Shown: in pieces, positions 26,981-35,674 of the stretch
How positions within the stretch are numbered: position 1 is the first letter of the stretch
How the letters are laid out: each line of letters begins with the position of its first letter
NCBI GenBank assembly: GCA_012520645.1
Contig: JAAYNV010000043.1
Location: forward strand, 62,001 to 126,000
Source: Clostridiales bacterium
GTDB lineage: Bacteria; Bacillota; Clostridia; Lachnospirales; Lachnospiraceae
Length of the DNA: 64,000 nucleotides
Direction: 5' to 3'
Program-made: the position numbers and the translations under genes
Notes under the pieces: model-generated
Database searches by the model: none
What the model was told of the DNA's origin: nothing
What the model saw: the letters and a program-made list of their open reading frames with translations, nothing else

Positions 26981-27113
26981 AACAGTCCTTTCGATTCGAT
27001 TTTAAAGTCAATCTTTTTAGACCGCACCGGAGCGGAATGTGTGTTTTCATTTTACAATAAACGGAAAATGAAGTAAACTGGAAACAAAAGATGGAGACAA
27101 AAGGAGTATAAGG

Positions 27114-28571
27114 ATGAGGTTTCACGTAATGACTCTTTTCCCGGAAATGGTCGAGCAGGGAATCGGGACGAGCATCACCGGAAAGGCAATCGGACAGGGA
27201 ACCATAGAGGTTCATGCGGTAAATATCAGAGATTATACAGAAGACAGGCATAAGAAGGTGGATGATTATCCTTACGGAGGCGGGGCAGGCATGCTTATGC
27301 AGGCACAGCCGGTCTACGATTGCTTTCAGGCGGTAAAACAGGGGATTGTAGAACAAAGGCAGAATGGGGCAAGAGACAGGAAGGAAAATGAAATAGAAGG
27401 TCAGACAGGGAGCGGACTGAGGGTCGTCTATATGACGCCGCAGGGAAGAACATTTACCCAGCAGATGGCAGAGGAATTTTCCAGAGAAGAAGATCTGGTC
27501 ATCCTGTGCGGACATTATGAAGGAATTGATGAGAGGGTGCTGGAGGAGATTGTGACGGATTATGTGTCTATCGGCGATTTTGTACTGACCGGAGGAGAAC
27601 TTCCTGCGATGGTCATGATCGATGCCGTTTCTCGTCTGGTGCCTGGGGTGCTGCACAATGAACTCTCTGCCGAGGTGGAATCCTTCCATAAGCATCTTTT
27701 GGAATTCCCACAGTATTCCAGACCGGAGAACTGGCATGGAAAAGAGGTCCCCAAGGTGCTGTTGTCCGGAAATCATAAGATGATTGAAGAGTGGCGGCTG
27801 GAGCAGTCGGTTGAGCGGACAAAGGAGCGTAGACCGGATCTGTACCGCAAATATGAAAGACTCATAAAATGCGTGGACTGGCTTTGGAAGGATAAGCTGC
27901 TTCACATGGATATGATAGAGGTTATCCGAAGAGGACAGGCAGAATTGTTCTATAGCGGAAAGGATGGGGTGCTCTTACGGGACAAAAAGAGTCAGGTCTG
28001 CTTTCTTACGGCAGTTTCCGAAGAGGCAGGAAGAAAGATTTTGACAGAGTATATGCCAAAACAGATCAAACCGGAGTTTTTTGTTGTGCATCAGGAATAT
28101 CTGTGCCCTTTGTTAGAAGAAGTATATGGAATGCAGAGTGGATGTGCATGCTATCAGGCAGTGTATACAAGGAATGTGACACTTCGGGCGGATAAGAGTG
28201 TGGAAATACGTCCGCTTTTAGATGACAGGATGGAAGAGTTTCTGAATAGTTGCGAAAGTCTTGGAGAAAGGGCATATTTGGAGGAACGTTTCAAGAGCGG
28301 TACAGTCTGTGGTGCCTTTATAAAAGGGGAAATAGCAGGTTTTATCGGCATACATGCTCAGGGCAGTATGGGATTGCTTTTTGTGAAAGAAGCATTTCGC
28401 AGAAGAGGAATTGCGTCAGCTTTAGAAACGGAGATGATTAACCGTATGCTGGCACTTGGATGGCTGCCTTATGCACAGATCAGTATTGAAAATTCAGAGC
28501 CTCTTGCACTACAAAAAAAGTTGGGACTTCGCATTTCGGATAAAAGGCTTTATTGGTATCAAAATAAGTAA
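27114..28571 (+). CDS. trmD: TrmD tRNA (m1G37) methyltransferase fused to a GNAT acetyltransferase domain
   Basis: Residues 1-245 are a complete TrmD, the SPOUT enzyme that methylates G37 of tRNA: PYGGGAGMLM (53-62), GHYEGIDERV (133-142), SIGDFVLTGGELPAMVMID (152-170) and LEFPQYSRP (196-204). TrmD normally ends near 240-250 residues, but this frame runs on to 485. From about 267, MIEVIRRGQAELFYSGKDG begins a second module that ends in a GNAT core: VEIRPL (363), VCGAFIKGEIAGFIG, the acetyl-CoA loop RRRGIASALE (429-438) and SIENSEPLALQKKLG. There is no stop between the parts. AAAGGAG precedes the start. An internal ATG at 27906 or 27912 could make the GNAT part alone, but has only a weak ribosome site. 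Confidence 0.93.
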   Translation: MRFHVMTLFPEMVEQGIGTSITGKAIGQGTIEVHAVNIRDYTEDRHKKVDDYPYGGGAGMLMQAQPVYDCFQAVKQGIVEQRQNGARDRKENEIEGQTGSGLRVVYMTPQGRTFTQQMAEEFSREEDLVILCGHYEGIDERVLEEIVTDYVSIGDFVLTGGELPAMVMIDAVSRLVPGVLHNELSAEVESFHKHLLEFPQYSRPENWHGKEVPKVLLSGNHKMIEEWRLEQSVERTKERRPDLYRKYERLIKCVDWLWKDKLLHMDMIEVIRRGQAELFYSGKDGVLLRDKKSQVCFLTAVSEEAGRKILTEYMPKQIKPEFFVVHQEYLCPLLEEVYGMQSGCACYQAVYTRNVTLRADKSVEIRPLLDDRMEEFLNSCESLGERAYLEERFKSGTVCGAFIKGEIAGFIGIHAQGSMGLLFVKEAFRRRGIASALETEMINRMLALGWLPYAQISIENSEPLALQKKLGLRISDKRLYWYQNK

Positions 28572-28696
28572 GATGAACTGAAAAATGGAACTTGATTTTT
28601 GGACAGAATTATGATAAACTTGATGCGTTGCGAAAAAGAGATGGTCCTCTGTTACAAAATGTATTAAGAACATCCAACAGGCGAAGGAGGCACAAC

Positions 28697-29044
28697 ATGA
28701 ACGAAATTATTAAAGAAATCGAAGCAGAACAGTTAAAGGCAGAAGTATCTGAGTTTGAAGTAGGTGATACGGTAAAGGTCTATGGTAAGATCAAAGAAGG
28801 AAACCGTGAAAGAATTCAGGTGTTTGAAGGAACTGTTTTAAAGAAACAGGGCGGCAGCAACAGAGCTACCTTTACAGTAAGAAAGACATCTAACGGTATC
28901 GGTGTTGAGAGGACATGGCCGTTACATTCTCCGAACGTAGAGAAGGTAGAGGTTGTAAGAAAAGGTAAAGTAAGACGTGCAAAACTGAATTACTTAAGAG
29001 ACCGCGTTGGTAAGAAAGCAAAAGTAAAAGAGCTTGTAAAATAA
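28697..29044 (+). CDS. rplS: 50S ribosomal protein L19
   Basis: The 115-residue L19 lies at the 30S-50S interface. The sequence has the usual acidic start [12 protein letters not shown], then [32 protein letters not shown] and the basic C-terminal [23 protein letters not shown] start it at 28697, after GAAGGAGG; the in-frame extension to 28592 is leader sequence. The 126 bases between trmD and rplS may hold a promoter or leader structure, but none is clear. A terminator follows. Confidence 0.97.
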   Translation: MNEIIKEIEAEQLKAEVSEFEVGDTVKVYGKIKEGNRERIQVFEGTVLKKQGGSNRATFTVRKTSNGIGVERTWPLHSPNVEKVEVVRKGKVRRAKLNYLRDRVGKKAKVKELVK

Positions 29045-29059
29045 TTTACGTCGCATGTC

Positions 29060-29091
29060 GGGACAGGATTTTGATTCTGTCCCTTTTTATT
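29060..29091 (+). terminator. Intrinsic terminator after rplS
   Basis: GGGACAG (29060-29066) pairs with CTGTCCC (29077-29083), extended by a G-U and an A-U pair, then TTTTTATT. Confidence 0.9.
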
Positions 29092-29190
29092 AATATAAGG
29101 ATGATTTGCGAAGCGCGTGCTCCGCTTTTTGCGTTCAGATGTGGTGGGTCTGTTTGGGAGTAAAAGGAATCCGAAGAGAAAGGCAGTTTT

Positions 29191-29772
29191 ATGGCAAGAC
29201 ATAAGGGACTAAACTTCTACCGGAGAAGAAAAAGAATCAGTTCGAATATGATAAAAGAAATTGCAAGCTGGATATTCGGCATCTGTATTGCAATTCTTTT
29301 TGCTTTTGTAGTCATTTTTTCGGTGGGAATGAAAACAAGCGTAATTGGTGTATCCATGGAGCCGGCACTTTATAACGGACAGGAGATACTGATCAATCGG
29401 TTTATTTATAAGTTCTCGGCACCGAAGAACGGAGATGTTGTTGTGTTTCGTCCGAATGGAAACCAGAATGCACACTTTTATGTAAAACGTGTGGTGGCTG
29501 TGCCGGGTGATACGGTTCAGATTAAAGAAGGTAAGCTGTATATCAACGGAATCATGGAAGAGGAAGAACAATTTGACAAAATGGCAGATGCCGGAATTGC
29601 AGAGAATGAGATCATATTAAATGAGGATGAGTTTTTTGTACTTGGAGATAACCGGAATAACAGTGAAGATAGCAGGTCCGGCAATATAGGAGCCATCAAA
29701 AAGGAAACGATTGCAGGAAAGGCTTGGTTTCATATGGGAGCAGGTGACCAGGGAATCGGCTTTGTGGAATAA
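29191..29772 (+). CDS. lepB: Signal peptidase I (first copy)
   Basis: Signal peptidase I removes signal peptides from exported proteins at the outer face of the membrane. This 193-residue copy has one N-terminal membrane helix (about 26-46), the nucleophile Ser55 in GVSMEPAL, the general base Lys99 in YVKRVVAVPGD and the box GDNRNNSEDSR. A basic 20-residue N-terminus precedes the helix. It lies between rplS and rbgA, and a second, clearly different copy follows rbgA. Confidence 0.95.
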   Translation: MARHKGLNFYRRRKRISSNMIKEIASWIFGICIAILFAFVVIFSVGMKTSVIGVSMEPALYNGQEILINRFIYKFSAPKNGDVVVFRPNGNQNAHFYVKRVVAVPGDTVQIKEGKLYINGIMEEEEQFDKMADAGIAENEIILNEDEFFVLGDNRNNSEDSRSGNIGAIKKETIAGKAWFHMGAGDQGIGFVE

Positions 29773-29791
29773 TGATGGAGGTTGGTATACG

Positions 29792-30649
29792 ATGAATTAT
29801 CAGTGGTATCCTGGTCATATGACCAAAGCAAAGCGTATGATGCAGGAAAATATAAAACTTATTGATCTGGTCATTGAACTGGTGGATGCAAGAGAGCCTC
29901 TTGCCAGCAGAAATCCGGATATTGACGAACTTGGGAAAAATAAATCCAGAATCATACTTTTGAATAAGTCAGATTTGGCTGATGCAAGATATAACAAAGA
30001 ATGGATGAAATATTTTCAGGAAAAAGGGTTTCATGTGGTGGAAATAAATTCACAAAAAGGAACCGGAATCAAATCCATTCAAGGTGTAGTGCAGGAAGCA
30101 TGCAGGGAAAAAGTGGAAAGAGACCGTAAACGCGGTATTATTAACAGACCGGTTCGTGCTATGGTAGTGGGAATTCCCAATGTTGGAAAGTCTACTTTTA
30201 TTAATTCCTTTGCCGGAAAGGCATGTACCAAAACCGGAAATAAGCCGGGTGTGACAAAAGGAAAGCAGTGGATTCGACTGAATAAAGGATTGGAACTGTT
30301 GGACACGCCGGGAATTTTGTGGCCCAAATTTGAGGATCAACAGGTCGGATTAAAACTGGCACTGATCGGTTCCATGAATGATGAAGTATTGCAGATGGAT
30401 GAACTTGCATATGAACTGCTTGCTTTTTTGAAGGAGCATTATGCAGGCACGATCAAAGAGAGATATGCTGTGAATGAAGAAGGAAATGCCATAGAGATAC
30501 TGGAACGCATCTGCATTGCCAGAAAGTGCTTAAAAAAGGGGGAAGAACCTGATCTTATGAAGTGTGCGGCGCTTGTCATGGAAGATTTCAGAAGCGGAAG
30601 ACTGGGAAGAATTACGTTGGAATTTCCAGACAGCATAAAAGAGGAATAA
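29792..30649 (+). CDS. rbgA: Ribosome biogenesis GTPase RbgA (YlqF)
   Basis: RbgA is a circularly permuted GTPase needed for late 50S assembly. The 285-residue protein starts MNYQWYPGHMTKAKRMM, the conserved N-terminus. The permuted order is visible: G4 LLNKSDLAD (about 56-64) comes before G1 GIPNVGKST (128-136) and G3 DTPGILWPKF. A C-terminal RNA-binding ANTAR-like region follows. I start it at 29792, after TGGAGG. It sits between two signal peptidase genes, in the conserved rplS-rbgA-rnhB order. Confidence 0.96.
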   Translation: MNYQWYPGHMTKAKRMMQENIKLIDLVIELVDAREPLASRNPDIDELGKNKSRIILLNKSDLADARYNKEWMKYFQEKGFHVVEINSQKGTGIKSIQGVVQEACREKVERDRKRGIINRPVRAMVVGIPNVGKSTFINSFAGKACTKTGNKPGVTKGKQWIRLNKGLELLDTPGILWPKFEDQQVGLKLALIGSMNDEVLQMDELAYELLAFLKEHYAGTIKERYAVNEEGNAIEILERICIARKCLKKGEEPDLMKCAALVMEDFRSGRLGRITLEFPDSIKEE

Positions 30650-30675
30650 AAGGTCAGAAAGGAGAACAGGGGATT

Positions 30676-31215
30676 ATGAAAAAGGTTTGTAAGGAAATAT
30701 TGAGCACCAGTCTGTATCTGTTAGTTGTACTCTGTCTGACTTATCTGGTTATTACGTTTGTTGGACAGAGAACTGAAGTACAGGGTGAATCCATGGAGAC
30801 AACATTGAGCAATGGAGACAATCTGATTGTGGATAAAATCTCTTATCGTTTCTGTGAGCCGAAGCGGTATGATATTATTGTTTTTCCATTTCAGTATGCG
30901 GAGGATACCTATTATATCAAACGAATCATTGGTCTGCCGGGTGAGACGGTGCATATTGATGATGACGGAAACATTTATATTGACGGCGAAATATTACAGG
31001 AGTCTTACGGAAGAGAAATTATAAGAAATCCGGGCAGAGCCTCACAGGATATTGTTCTTGGCAGGGATGAATATTTTGTAATGGGAGACAATCGGAACAA
31101 CAGCTCGGACAGCAGGGATCCAGTTGTTGGAAACATCAGGCGGAAGGATATTATCGGACGGGCATGGATTCGAATCTGGCCGCTTGATCAATTTGGAATT
31201 TTGAAACATCAGTAA
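30676..31215 (+). CDS. lepB: Signal peptidase I (second copy)
   Basis: This second type I signal peptidase has 179 residues with one membrane helix at 11-30, nucleophile Ser39 in GESMETTL, general base Lys82 in YIKRIIGLPGE and the box GDNRNNSSDSRD. It is closer in the catalytic boxes than elsewhere to the copy at 29191, suggesting paralogy rather than a very recent duplication. AAAGGAGAA precedes the chosen start. rnhB follows after 12 bases, so it is part of the same operon. Confidence 0.94.
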   Translation: MKKVCKEILSTSLYLLVVLCLTYLVITFVGQRTEVQGESMETTLSNGDNLIVDKISYRFCEPKRYDIIVFPFQYAEDTYYIKRIIGLPGETVHIDDDGNIYIDGEILQESYGREIIRNPGRASQDIVLGRDEYFVMGDNRNNSSDSRDPVVGNIRRKDIIGRAWIRIWPLDQFGILKHQ

Positions 31216-31227
31216 AACGGAGCGGAT

Positions 31228-31986
31228 ATGGCAGAGAAAATAGAAGTCATTAAAGCCGCTTTTGGGGCGGCAGAAGAAGCAGAACTTTCGGAGCTGATCC
31301 GAATTTATGAGCAGGATACAAGAAGCGGTGTGGCGGCATTAGTCAAACGGGCGAAAAAGCGCCTTGCAGACTATGAGAAGGAACTGGAGAGAACCGAACA
31401 GATGAAGGCATACGAGAAAAAGTATGCGGACTACAGGTATATCTGCGGAATTGATGAGGTTGGCAGGGGACCGCTTGCGGGACCTGTCGTAGCCGGAGCC
31501 GTTATTCTGCCGAAGGACTGTCCGATATTATATCTAAACGATTCCAAGCAGCTTTCGGAGAAAAAGCGGGAAGAATTATATGAGGTCATTATGCAGGAAG
31601 CTGTAGCTGTGGGAATTGGTTGTATAGGACCGGAACGGATTGATGAGATCAATATACTGCAGGCGACCTATGAAGCGATGCGGGAAGCAATCGGAAAACT
31701 GTCTGTAAAGCCGGATATTTTATTAAATGATGCGGTTACAATTCCAGAGGTTGCGATTCCGCAGGTTCCGATTATAAAGGGGGATGCCAAAAGTATTTCC
31801 ATTGCAGCCGCCAGTATTGTAGCCAAGGTCACAAGAGACCGGATGATGGTGGATTATGACAGTGTATTGCCGGGGTATGGTTTTGCTTCGAATAAGGGGT
31901 ATGGAGCGGCAGTACATATTGAAGCGTTGAAAAAATATGGTCCTTCTCCGATTCACCGGAGAACTTTTATCAAAAATTTTGTCTGA
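31228..31986 (+). CDS. rnhB: Ribonuclease HII
   Basis: RNase HII cuts the RNA strand of RNA-DNA hybrids and removes ribonucleotides from DNA. The 252-residue protein has the Firmicute N-terminal substrate-binding extension (1-70), then the catalytic GIDEVGRGPLAGPVVAGAV with the first Asp-Glu pair, LNDSKQLSEKKRE, the aspartate in ILLNDAV and IKGDAKSISIAAASIVAKVTRD. It follows lepB closely. A second, RNase HI type enzyme is encoded at 58534. Confidence 0.96.
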   Translation: MAEKIEVIKAAFGAAEEAELSELIRIYEQDTRSGVAALVKRAKKRLADYEKELERTEQMKAYEKKYADYRYICGIDEVGRGPLAGPVVAGAVILPKDCPILYLNDSKQLSEKKREELYEVIMQEAVAVGIGCIGPERIDEINILQATYEAMREAIGKLSVKPDILLNDAVTIPEVAIPQVPIIKGDAKSISIAAASIVAKVTRDRMMVDYDSVLPGYGFASNKGYGAAVHIEALKKYGPSPIHRRTFIKNFV

Positions 31987-32051
31987 AGGCAACAGTTTCT
32001 TTCTGAATATGCCGAAACATATGAAAAGGTTCCAAAATCATATGGGAGCGG

Positions 32052-33878
32052 ATGGTAATTAATATGTCACTAAATTTTTCGGGATTATTTAGCAAAAGAG
32101 AGCAGAATATATCAAGTGTATCAGGCGCGGCAAAGAACGCGCCTGTTTCTGATAGTCAGACTACAAGATATGTAGAACAGATTAAGTATGTAAAGTCCGG
32201 ACAGACACTGCAGGGAGAGGTCATAGCGAAGAATGGAAGTGAGGTACAGATTCGGCTGGATCAGGATACGGTGATTACGGCACGCCTGGAACGGGATCTG
32301 AATATCGCAGTGGGACAGAGTATGACTTTTGAAGTACAGAGTCAGGGCGGGGTGTCAGGAAACGGCAGAGTACAGATAGCATTAAGACCATTGTATGAAA
32401 ACCTGACACAGGATGCGAATGTGTTAAAGGCACTGTCGGCGGCATCCATTCCGGTAACGGAGGATACGGCTGCCCTGGTGGCACAGATGATGAAGGAAGG
32501 AATGTCCATAGATATTAGTTCATTGCAGGGGATGTATAAAGATATGACAGCTTTTCCGGAAGCTGAAATCGAAAATCTTATAGCGCTTCGCAAGCTGGGG
32601 ATGGAAGTAAATGATGCAAATCTGAATCAGATTGCGGGTTACCGGAATCTGGAGCACCAGATTCTTGGAGGAATCGAGACTCTTGCGGAGACGGCTGCGG
32701 AGACGGTTTTGAATCTTGTGGATACGGATGCGGCAGGAGCCGGAAGGCTTTTGTATCATATGCTCAGAGTATTTGGCGCCTCTTTGCCGGAAGAAAGACA
32801 GGCTGTCAGTATGCAGGACAGTGTGACAGGAGAAAAGGCTTTGCAGGAATGCTTACCGGGCGGTCCTGTGGGTGAAATACAGTATGCCGCGGAGGATGGT
32901 TCGGAGACTGTGCTGCTGAAAGGCGGTACGGTTGCAGAAGATGCCGAAAGCAATACAGGCGCAGAATATTTTAAAGGTGGTGTACAGGGAAAGACCACGG
33001 AAAATGCTTCCGGAATACCGGTGGAGCAGGCAGGAAAAATTGAGACAGCAGCTATTGAGGATACTTTGATTCAGAATATGCCGGATAATGCCGGGAGGGT
33101 TCGATTTGGTGAAAAACTGCTTCAGATGGGTGTCTCGCAGGAAAACGTAGAGCTTATCAAAGCCGGTAGTATAAGTATGGGAGAACTTGCAGATACGATA
33201 CTGGAATTGCTTTCAAAAGGAGAGTTTACAAAAAGGTCGCTTCGCGAACTTTTATCGGATTCTGGGATAAAGGATCTGCTGCAAAACCGGATGGAAGAAA
33301 ATATGCTGTTAAGACCCGAACAGGGACTGGATCGGACGTCGGTGTCAGGACTCTATTCGAGGATACAGGAACAGACCGCAAGACTGGCACAGGTGATTTC
33401 TGAGGCAGGTGCAGGTCAGAGTGCACTGGGGAAAGCAGTAGGTGAACTGAGGGAAAGTGTGGACTTCTTGAATCAGTTGAATCAGACTTATACCTATGTA
33501 CAGCTTCCGTTAAAATTAAGTGGTCAGAAGGCACATGGAGATCTGTATGTCTATACCAATAAGAAAAATCTTGCCCGAAAGGATGGTACGATAAGCGCAC
33601 TTTTACATCTGGATATGGAGCATTTGGGCAGTATGGATATTTATGTGGCCCTTACCAGAGAAAAGGTCAGTACAAAATTTTATCTGGAGCGGGAAGAGCT
33701 GCTTGATTTTCTGGAGCAGCATATGTACATGCTGAATGAAAGACTGAGCAGGAAGGGGTATCAGATGGATTGTGAGGTGCTCGTACGTGAGAAATCAGTC
33801 AGGGTTATAGAGGAAATGATGAAACAGGAAGGCGGTACGAGCGTTCTTTCGCAGTATTCTTTCGATGTGCGGGCTTAA
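32052..33878 (+). CDS. FliK-like flagellar hook-length-control family protein (YlqG position)
   Basis: This 608-residue protein resembles YlqG of B. subtilis in position and type. An N-terminal region with QTLQGEVIAKNGSEVQIRL resembles an OB-like segment. The C-terminal 110 residues follow the FliK C-terminal pattern, including LLHLDMEHLGSMDIYVALT and FYLEREELLDFLEQH. The middle is low-conservation, Glu- and Ala-rich. FliK measures hook or needle length in flagella, but no flagellar genes lie in this window. The start may be 32052 or 32064; neither has an ideal ribosome site. Function is unknown. Confidence 0.75.
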   Translation: MVINMSLNFSGLFSKREQNISSVSGAAKNAPVSDSQTTRYVEQIKYVKSGQTLQGEVIAKNGSEVQIRLDQDTVITARLERDLNIAVGQSMTFEVQSQGGVSGNGRVQIALRPLYENLTQDANVLKALSAASIPVTEDTAALVAQMMKEGMSIDISSLQGMYKDMTAFPEAEIENLIALRKLGMEVNDANLNQIAGYRNLEHQILGGIETLAETAAETVLNLVDTDAAGAGRLLYHMLRVFGASLPEERQAVSMQDSVTGEKALQECLPGGPVGEIQYAAEDGSETVLLKGGTVAEDAESNTGAEYFKGGVQGKTTENASGIPVEQAGKIETAAIEDTLIQNMPDNAGRVRFGEKLLQMGVSQENVELIKAGSISMGELADTILELLSKGEFTKRSLRELLSDSGIKDLLQNRMEENMLLRPEQGLDRTSVSGLYSRIQEQTARLAQVISEAGAGQSALGKAVGELRESVDFLNQLNQTYTYVQLPLKLSGQKAHGDLYVYTNKKNLARKDGTISALLHLDMEHLGSMDIYVALTREKVSTKFYLEREELLDFLEQHMYMLNERLSRKGYQMDCEVLVREKSVRVIEEMMKQEGGTSVLSQYSFDVRA

Positions 33879-33899
33879 AATGCAGGACAGAGGAGCAGA

Positions 33900-34211
33900 A
33901 TGATGGAGAAGGAAAAGGAAAGAGTGAAACAGGCGATTGCACTGGAATATGATGGTGAGGATGAAGCGCCAAGAGTAGTAGCCTCCGGAAAAGGAGTTCT
34001 GGCAGAGCGTATCATTGAAAGGGCGAAGGAAGCAGAGGTACCAATACACCGGGATGATAAACTGGCGGATACCCTTTCCAGGCTACAGATTGGGGATATG
34101 ATACCGCCCGAGCTGTATGAGGTTGTTGCAGAAATACTGGTATTTGTAGATGCCATGGATAAAATTCAAAGCAAGATGGAAAATAGAGGAAAAACCAAGG
34201 TAAAGAAGTGA
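33900..34211 (+). CDS. FlhB C-terminal-domain-like protein (YlqH type)
   Basis: This 103-residue protein matches the cytosolic C-terminal domain of the type III export switch FlhB without any membrane part: VKQAIALEYDGEDEAPRVVA, then GVLAERIIERAKEAEVPIH and LADTLSRLQIGDMIPPELYEVVAEIL. The autocleavage motif NPTH of real FlhB is missing; the equivalent position reads EAPRVV. B. subtilis YlqH has the same truncated form and genome position. It follows the FliK-like gene after 21 bases, so the pair, as in flagellar export, may interact. The role is unknown. Confidence 0.85.
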   Translation: MMEKEKERVKQAIALEYDGEDEAPRVVASGKGVLAERIIERAKEAEVPIHRDDKLADTLSRLQIGDMIPPELYEVVAEILVFVDAMDKIQSKMENRGKTKVKK

Positions 34212-34230
34212 ATTGAAGGGATAAGGGTGT

Positions 34231-34593
34231 ATGACAGGGGAAAACAGAAGGGCAATCGGTGCAAAGCAGGAGCAGCGTGCAAAAGAGTATCTGGAAGCGC
34301 AGGGAATGAAAATACTGGAACAGAATTTCAGATGTCGAATTGGTGAAATTGATTTGATTGGCAAAGACCAGGGGTACCTGGTCTTTGTTGAAGTAAAATA
34401 CAGGAGCAGTGCAAAGGCCGGACACCCGGCAGAGGCAGTAAATCTTGCAAAACAAAGAAAAATCTGCAGAACGGCGGATTTTTACCGTTATTGTAAAAAG
34501 ATCAGTGCAGACAGCCGGATACGCTATGATGTACTGGCTTTGACGGAACGGAAAATCATTTGGTATAAAAATGCGTTTGAGCATATTGGCTGA
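34231..34593 (+). CDS. yraN: YraN/UPF0102 family nuclease-fold protein
   Basis: This 120-residue protein of the UPF0102 family has a predicted restriction-endonuclease-like fold. The metal-site pattern appears as GEIDLIGKDQGYLVFVEVKYR, with the Asp and the Glu-x-Lys. It begins with GAKQEQRAKEYLEAQGMKIL, the usual helix. Some homologues are thought to act on Holliday junctions or branched DNA, but this is not established here. It is in the rnhB-ylqG-ylqH row and precedes pgeF by 34 bases. Confidence 0.9.
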   Translation: MTGENRRAIGAKQEQRAKEYLEAQGMKILEQNFRCRIGEIDLIGKDQGYLVFVEVKYRSSAKAGHPAEAVNLAKQRKICRTADFYRYCKKISADSRIRYDVLALTERKIIWYKNAFEHIG

Positions 34594-34627
34594 CAGGGAA
34601 CGAAGCAGAAAGGGGAACAGGCAGATT

Positions 34628-35536
34628 ATGGCAGAAATCAAAAGAAGAGGCAGTAATCATATTATATGCAGACAAAGAGAAGGGGACGTGGAATATCTGA
34701 CTTTCCCGGCAATTGAGAAAACGGGAGTGGTATCGCATCTGTTTTCGACACGGACCGGAGGTGTCAGTAAAGCAGAATTTTCTTCTATGAACCTAAGCTA
34801 TACAAGAGGTGATCAGAAGGAAAATGTAGATGAAAACTTTAAAAGAATTGCGGCAGTATTAAGAAGAAGCTGTCAGGATATTGTCTGTTCGGATCAGACG
34901 CACACGACGAATGTGCGCACTGTAATCAGAGCGGATGGCGGAAAGGGAATTCTGATTGCAAAGGATTATACGGATGTGGACGGGTTGATTACGAATGAGC
35001 CGGGGATTGTACTGGCAACTTTTTATGCAGACTGTGTCCCGCTGTTTTTTGTGGATCCGGTCAGAGGTGCCATAGGCTTATCGCATTCCGGCTGGCGTGG
35101 AACGGTAGGAAAAATGGGAGCTGTGACTTTAAAACGTATGGAAGAGGAATATGGAACCGATCCGGCAGATGTCATAGCGGCAATCGGACCTTCTATTTGT
35201 CAGGAATGTTATGAGGTAAGTAAGGATGTTGCAGAGATATTTACTGAGGTCTTTTCGTCGAAATCCATGGAAGCAAAATGCGGTACCCATCTGGTAAAAA
35301 AGATCCTTTTGGACAAAGGAAACGGAAAGTTTCAACTTGATCTTTGGAAAGCAAATGAACTGATTCTTCGGGAAGCCGGGATACCCAAGGAGCAGATCAG
35401 CGTGACGGATATCTGTACCTGCTGTAATCCGGACTATTTGTTTTCCCATCGTGCAAGTCATGGAAAAAGAGGAAATCTGGGCGCTTTTTTATCCCTGCTT
35501 ACAGAGGAAGAAAAGCGGAAGAAACAGCAGGAATAA
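34628..35536 (+). CDS. pgeF: Peptidoglycan editing factor PgeF (YfiH, laccase-domain)
   Basis: This 302-residue protein of the DUF152/YfiH family was once called polyphenol oxidase; it is now linked to removal of wrongly placed L-Ser from peptidoglycan precursors. Conserved features are SHLFSTRTGGVS, DQTHTTNV, DVDGLITNEPGI, FYADCVPLFFVDP and GLSHSGWRGTVGKM, carrying the metal-binding His and Cys. The start at 34628 gives MAEIKRRG after AAAGGGGAA. About 140 bases without a gene follow, in which only a TATAAA near 35617 was noted. Confidence 0.93.
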   Translation: MAEIKRRGSNHIICRQREGDVEYLTFPAIEKTGVVSHLFSTRTGGVSKAEFSSMNLSYTRGDQKENVDENFKRIAAVLRRSCQDIVCSDQTHTTNVRTVIRADGGKGILIAKDYTDVDGLITNEPGIVLATFYADCVPLFFVDPVRGAIGLSHSGWRGTVGKMGAVTLKRMEEEYGTDPADVIAAIGPSICQECYEVSKDVAEIFTEVFSSKSMEAKCGTHLVKKILLDKGNGKFQLDLWKANELILREAGIPKEQISVTDICTCCNPDYLFSHRASHGKRGNLGAFLSLLTEEEKRKKQQE

Positions 35537-35674
35537 AAAAAGAAGGATAACAAGATTTAAGAAAATGTTAATGTTTTTTGTCCCTTTCCCTTAAAGTTCG
35601 TATGTTTTAATAGCAGTATAAAATATGCGCGCAAAAAAAGGAAAGGAGAAAACGCATACAGAAGAGGTGTAAAA

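Noticed and set aside
27045-27073. Terminator or operator between the MBL-fold gene and trmD
   Set aside because: TTCATTTT and AAAATGAA can pair, but the stem is purely A/T apart from one pair, the loop is 11 bases, and its position upstream of both genes does not fit a terminator.
28572-28696. L19 autoregulatory leader
   Set aside because: The length fits, and small pairings such as CTGTT/AACAG exist, but I could not recognise the conserved fold of a known L19 leader.
32052-34211. Active flagellar or type III secretion locus
   Set aside because: Only a FliK-like and an FlhB-tail-like gene are present, without any basal body, hook or filament genes, and the FlhB cleavage motif is missing.
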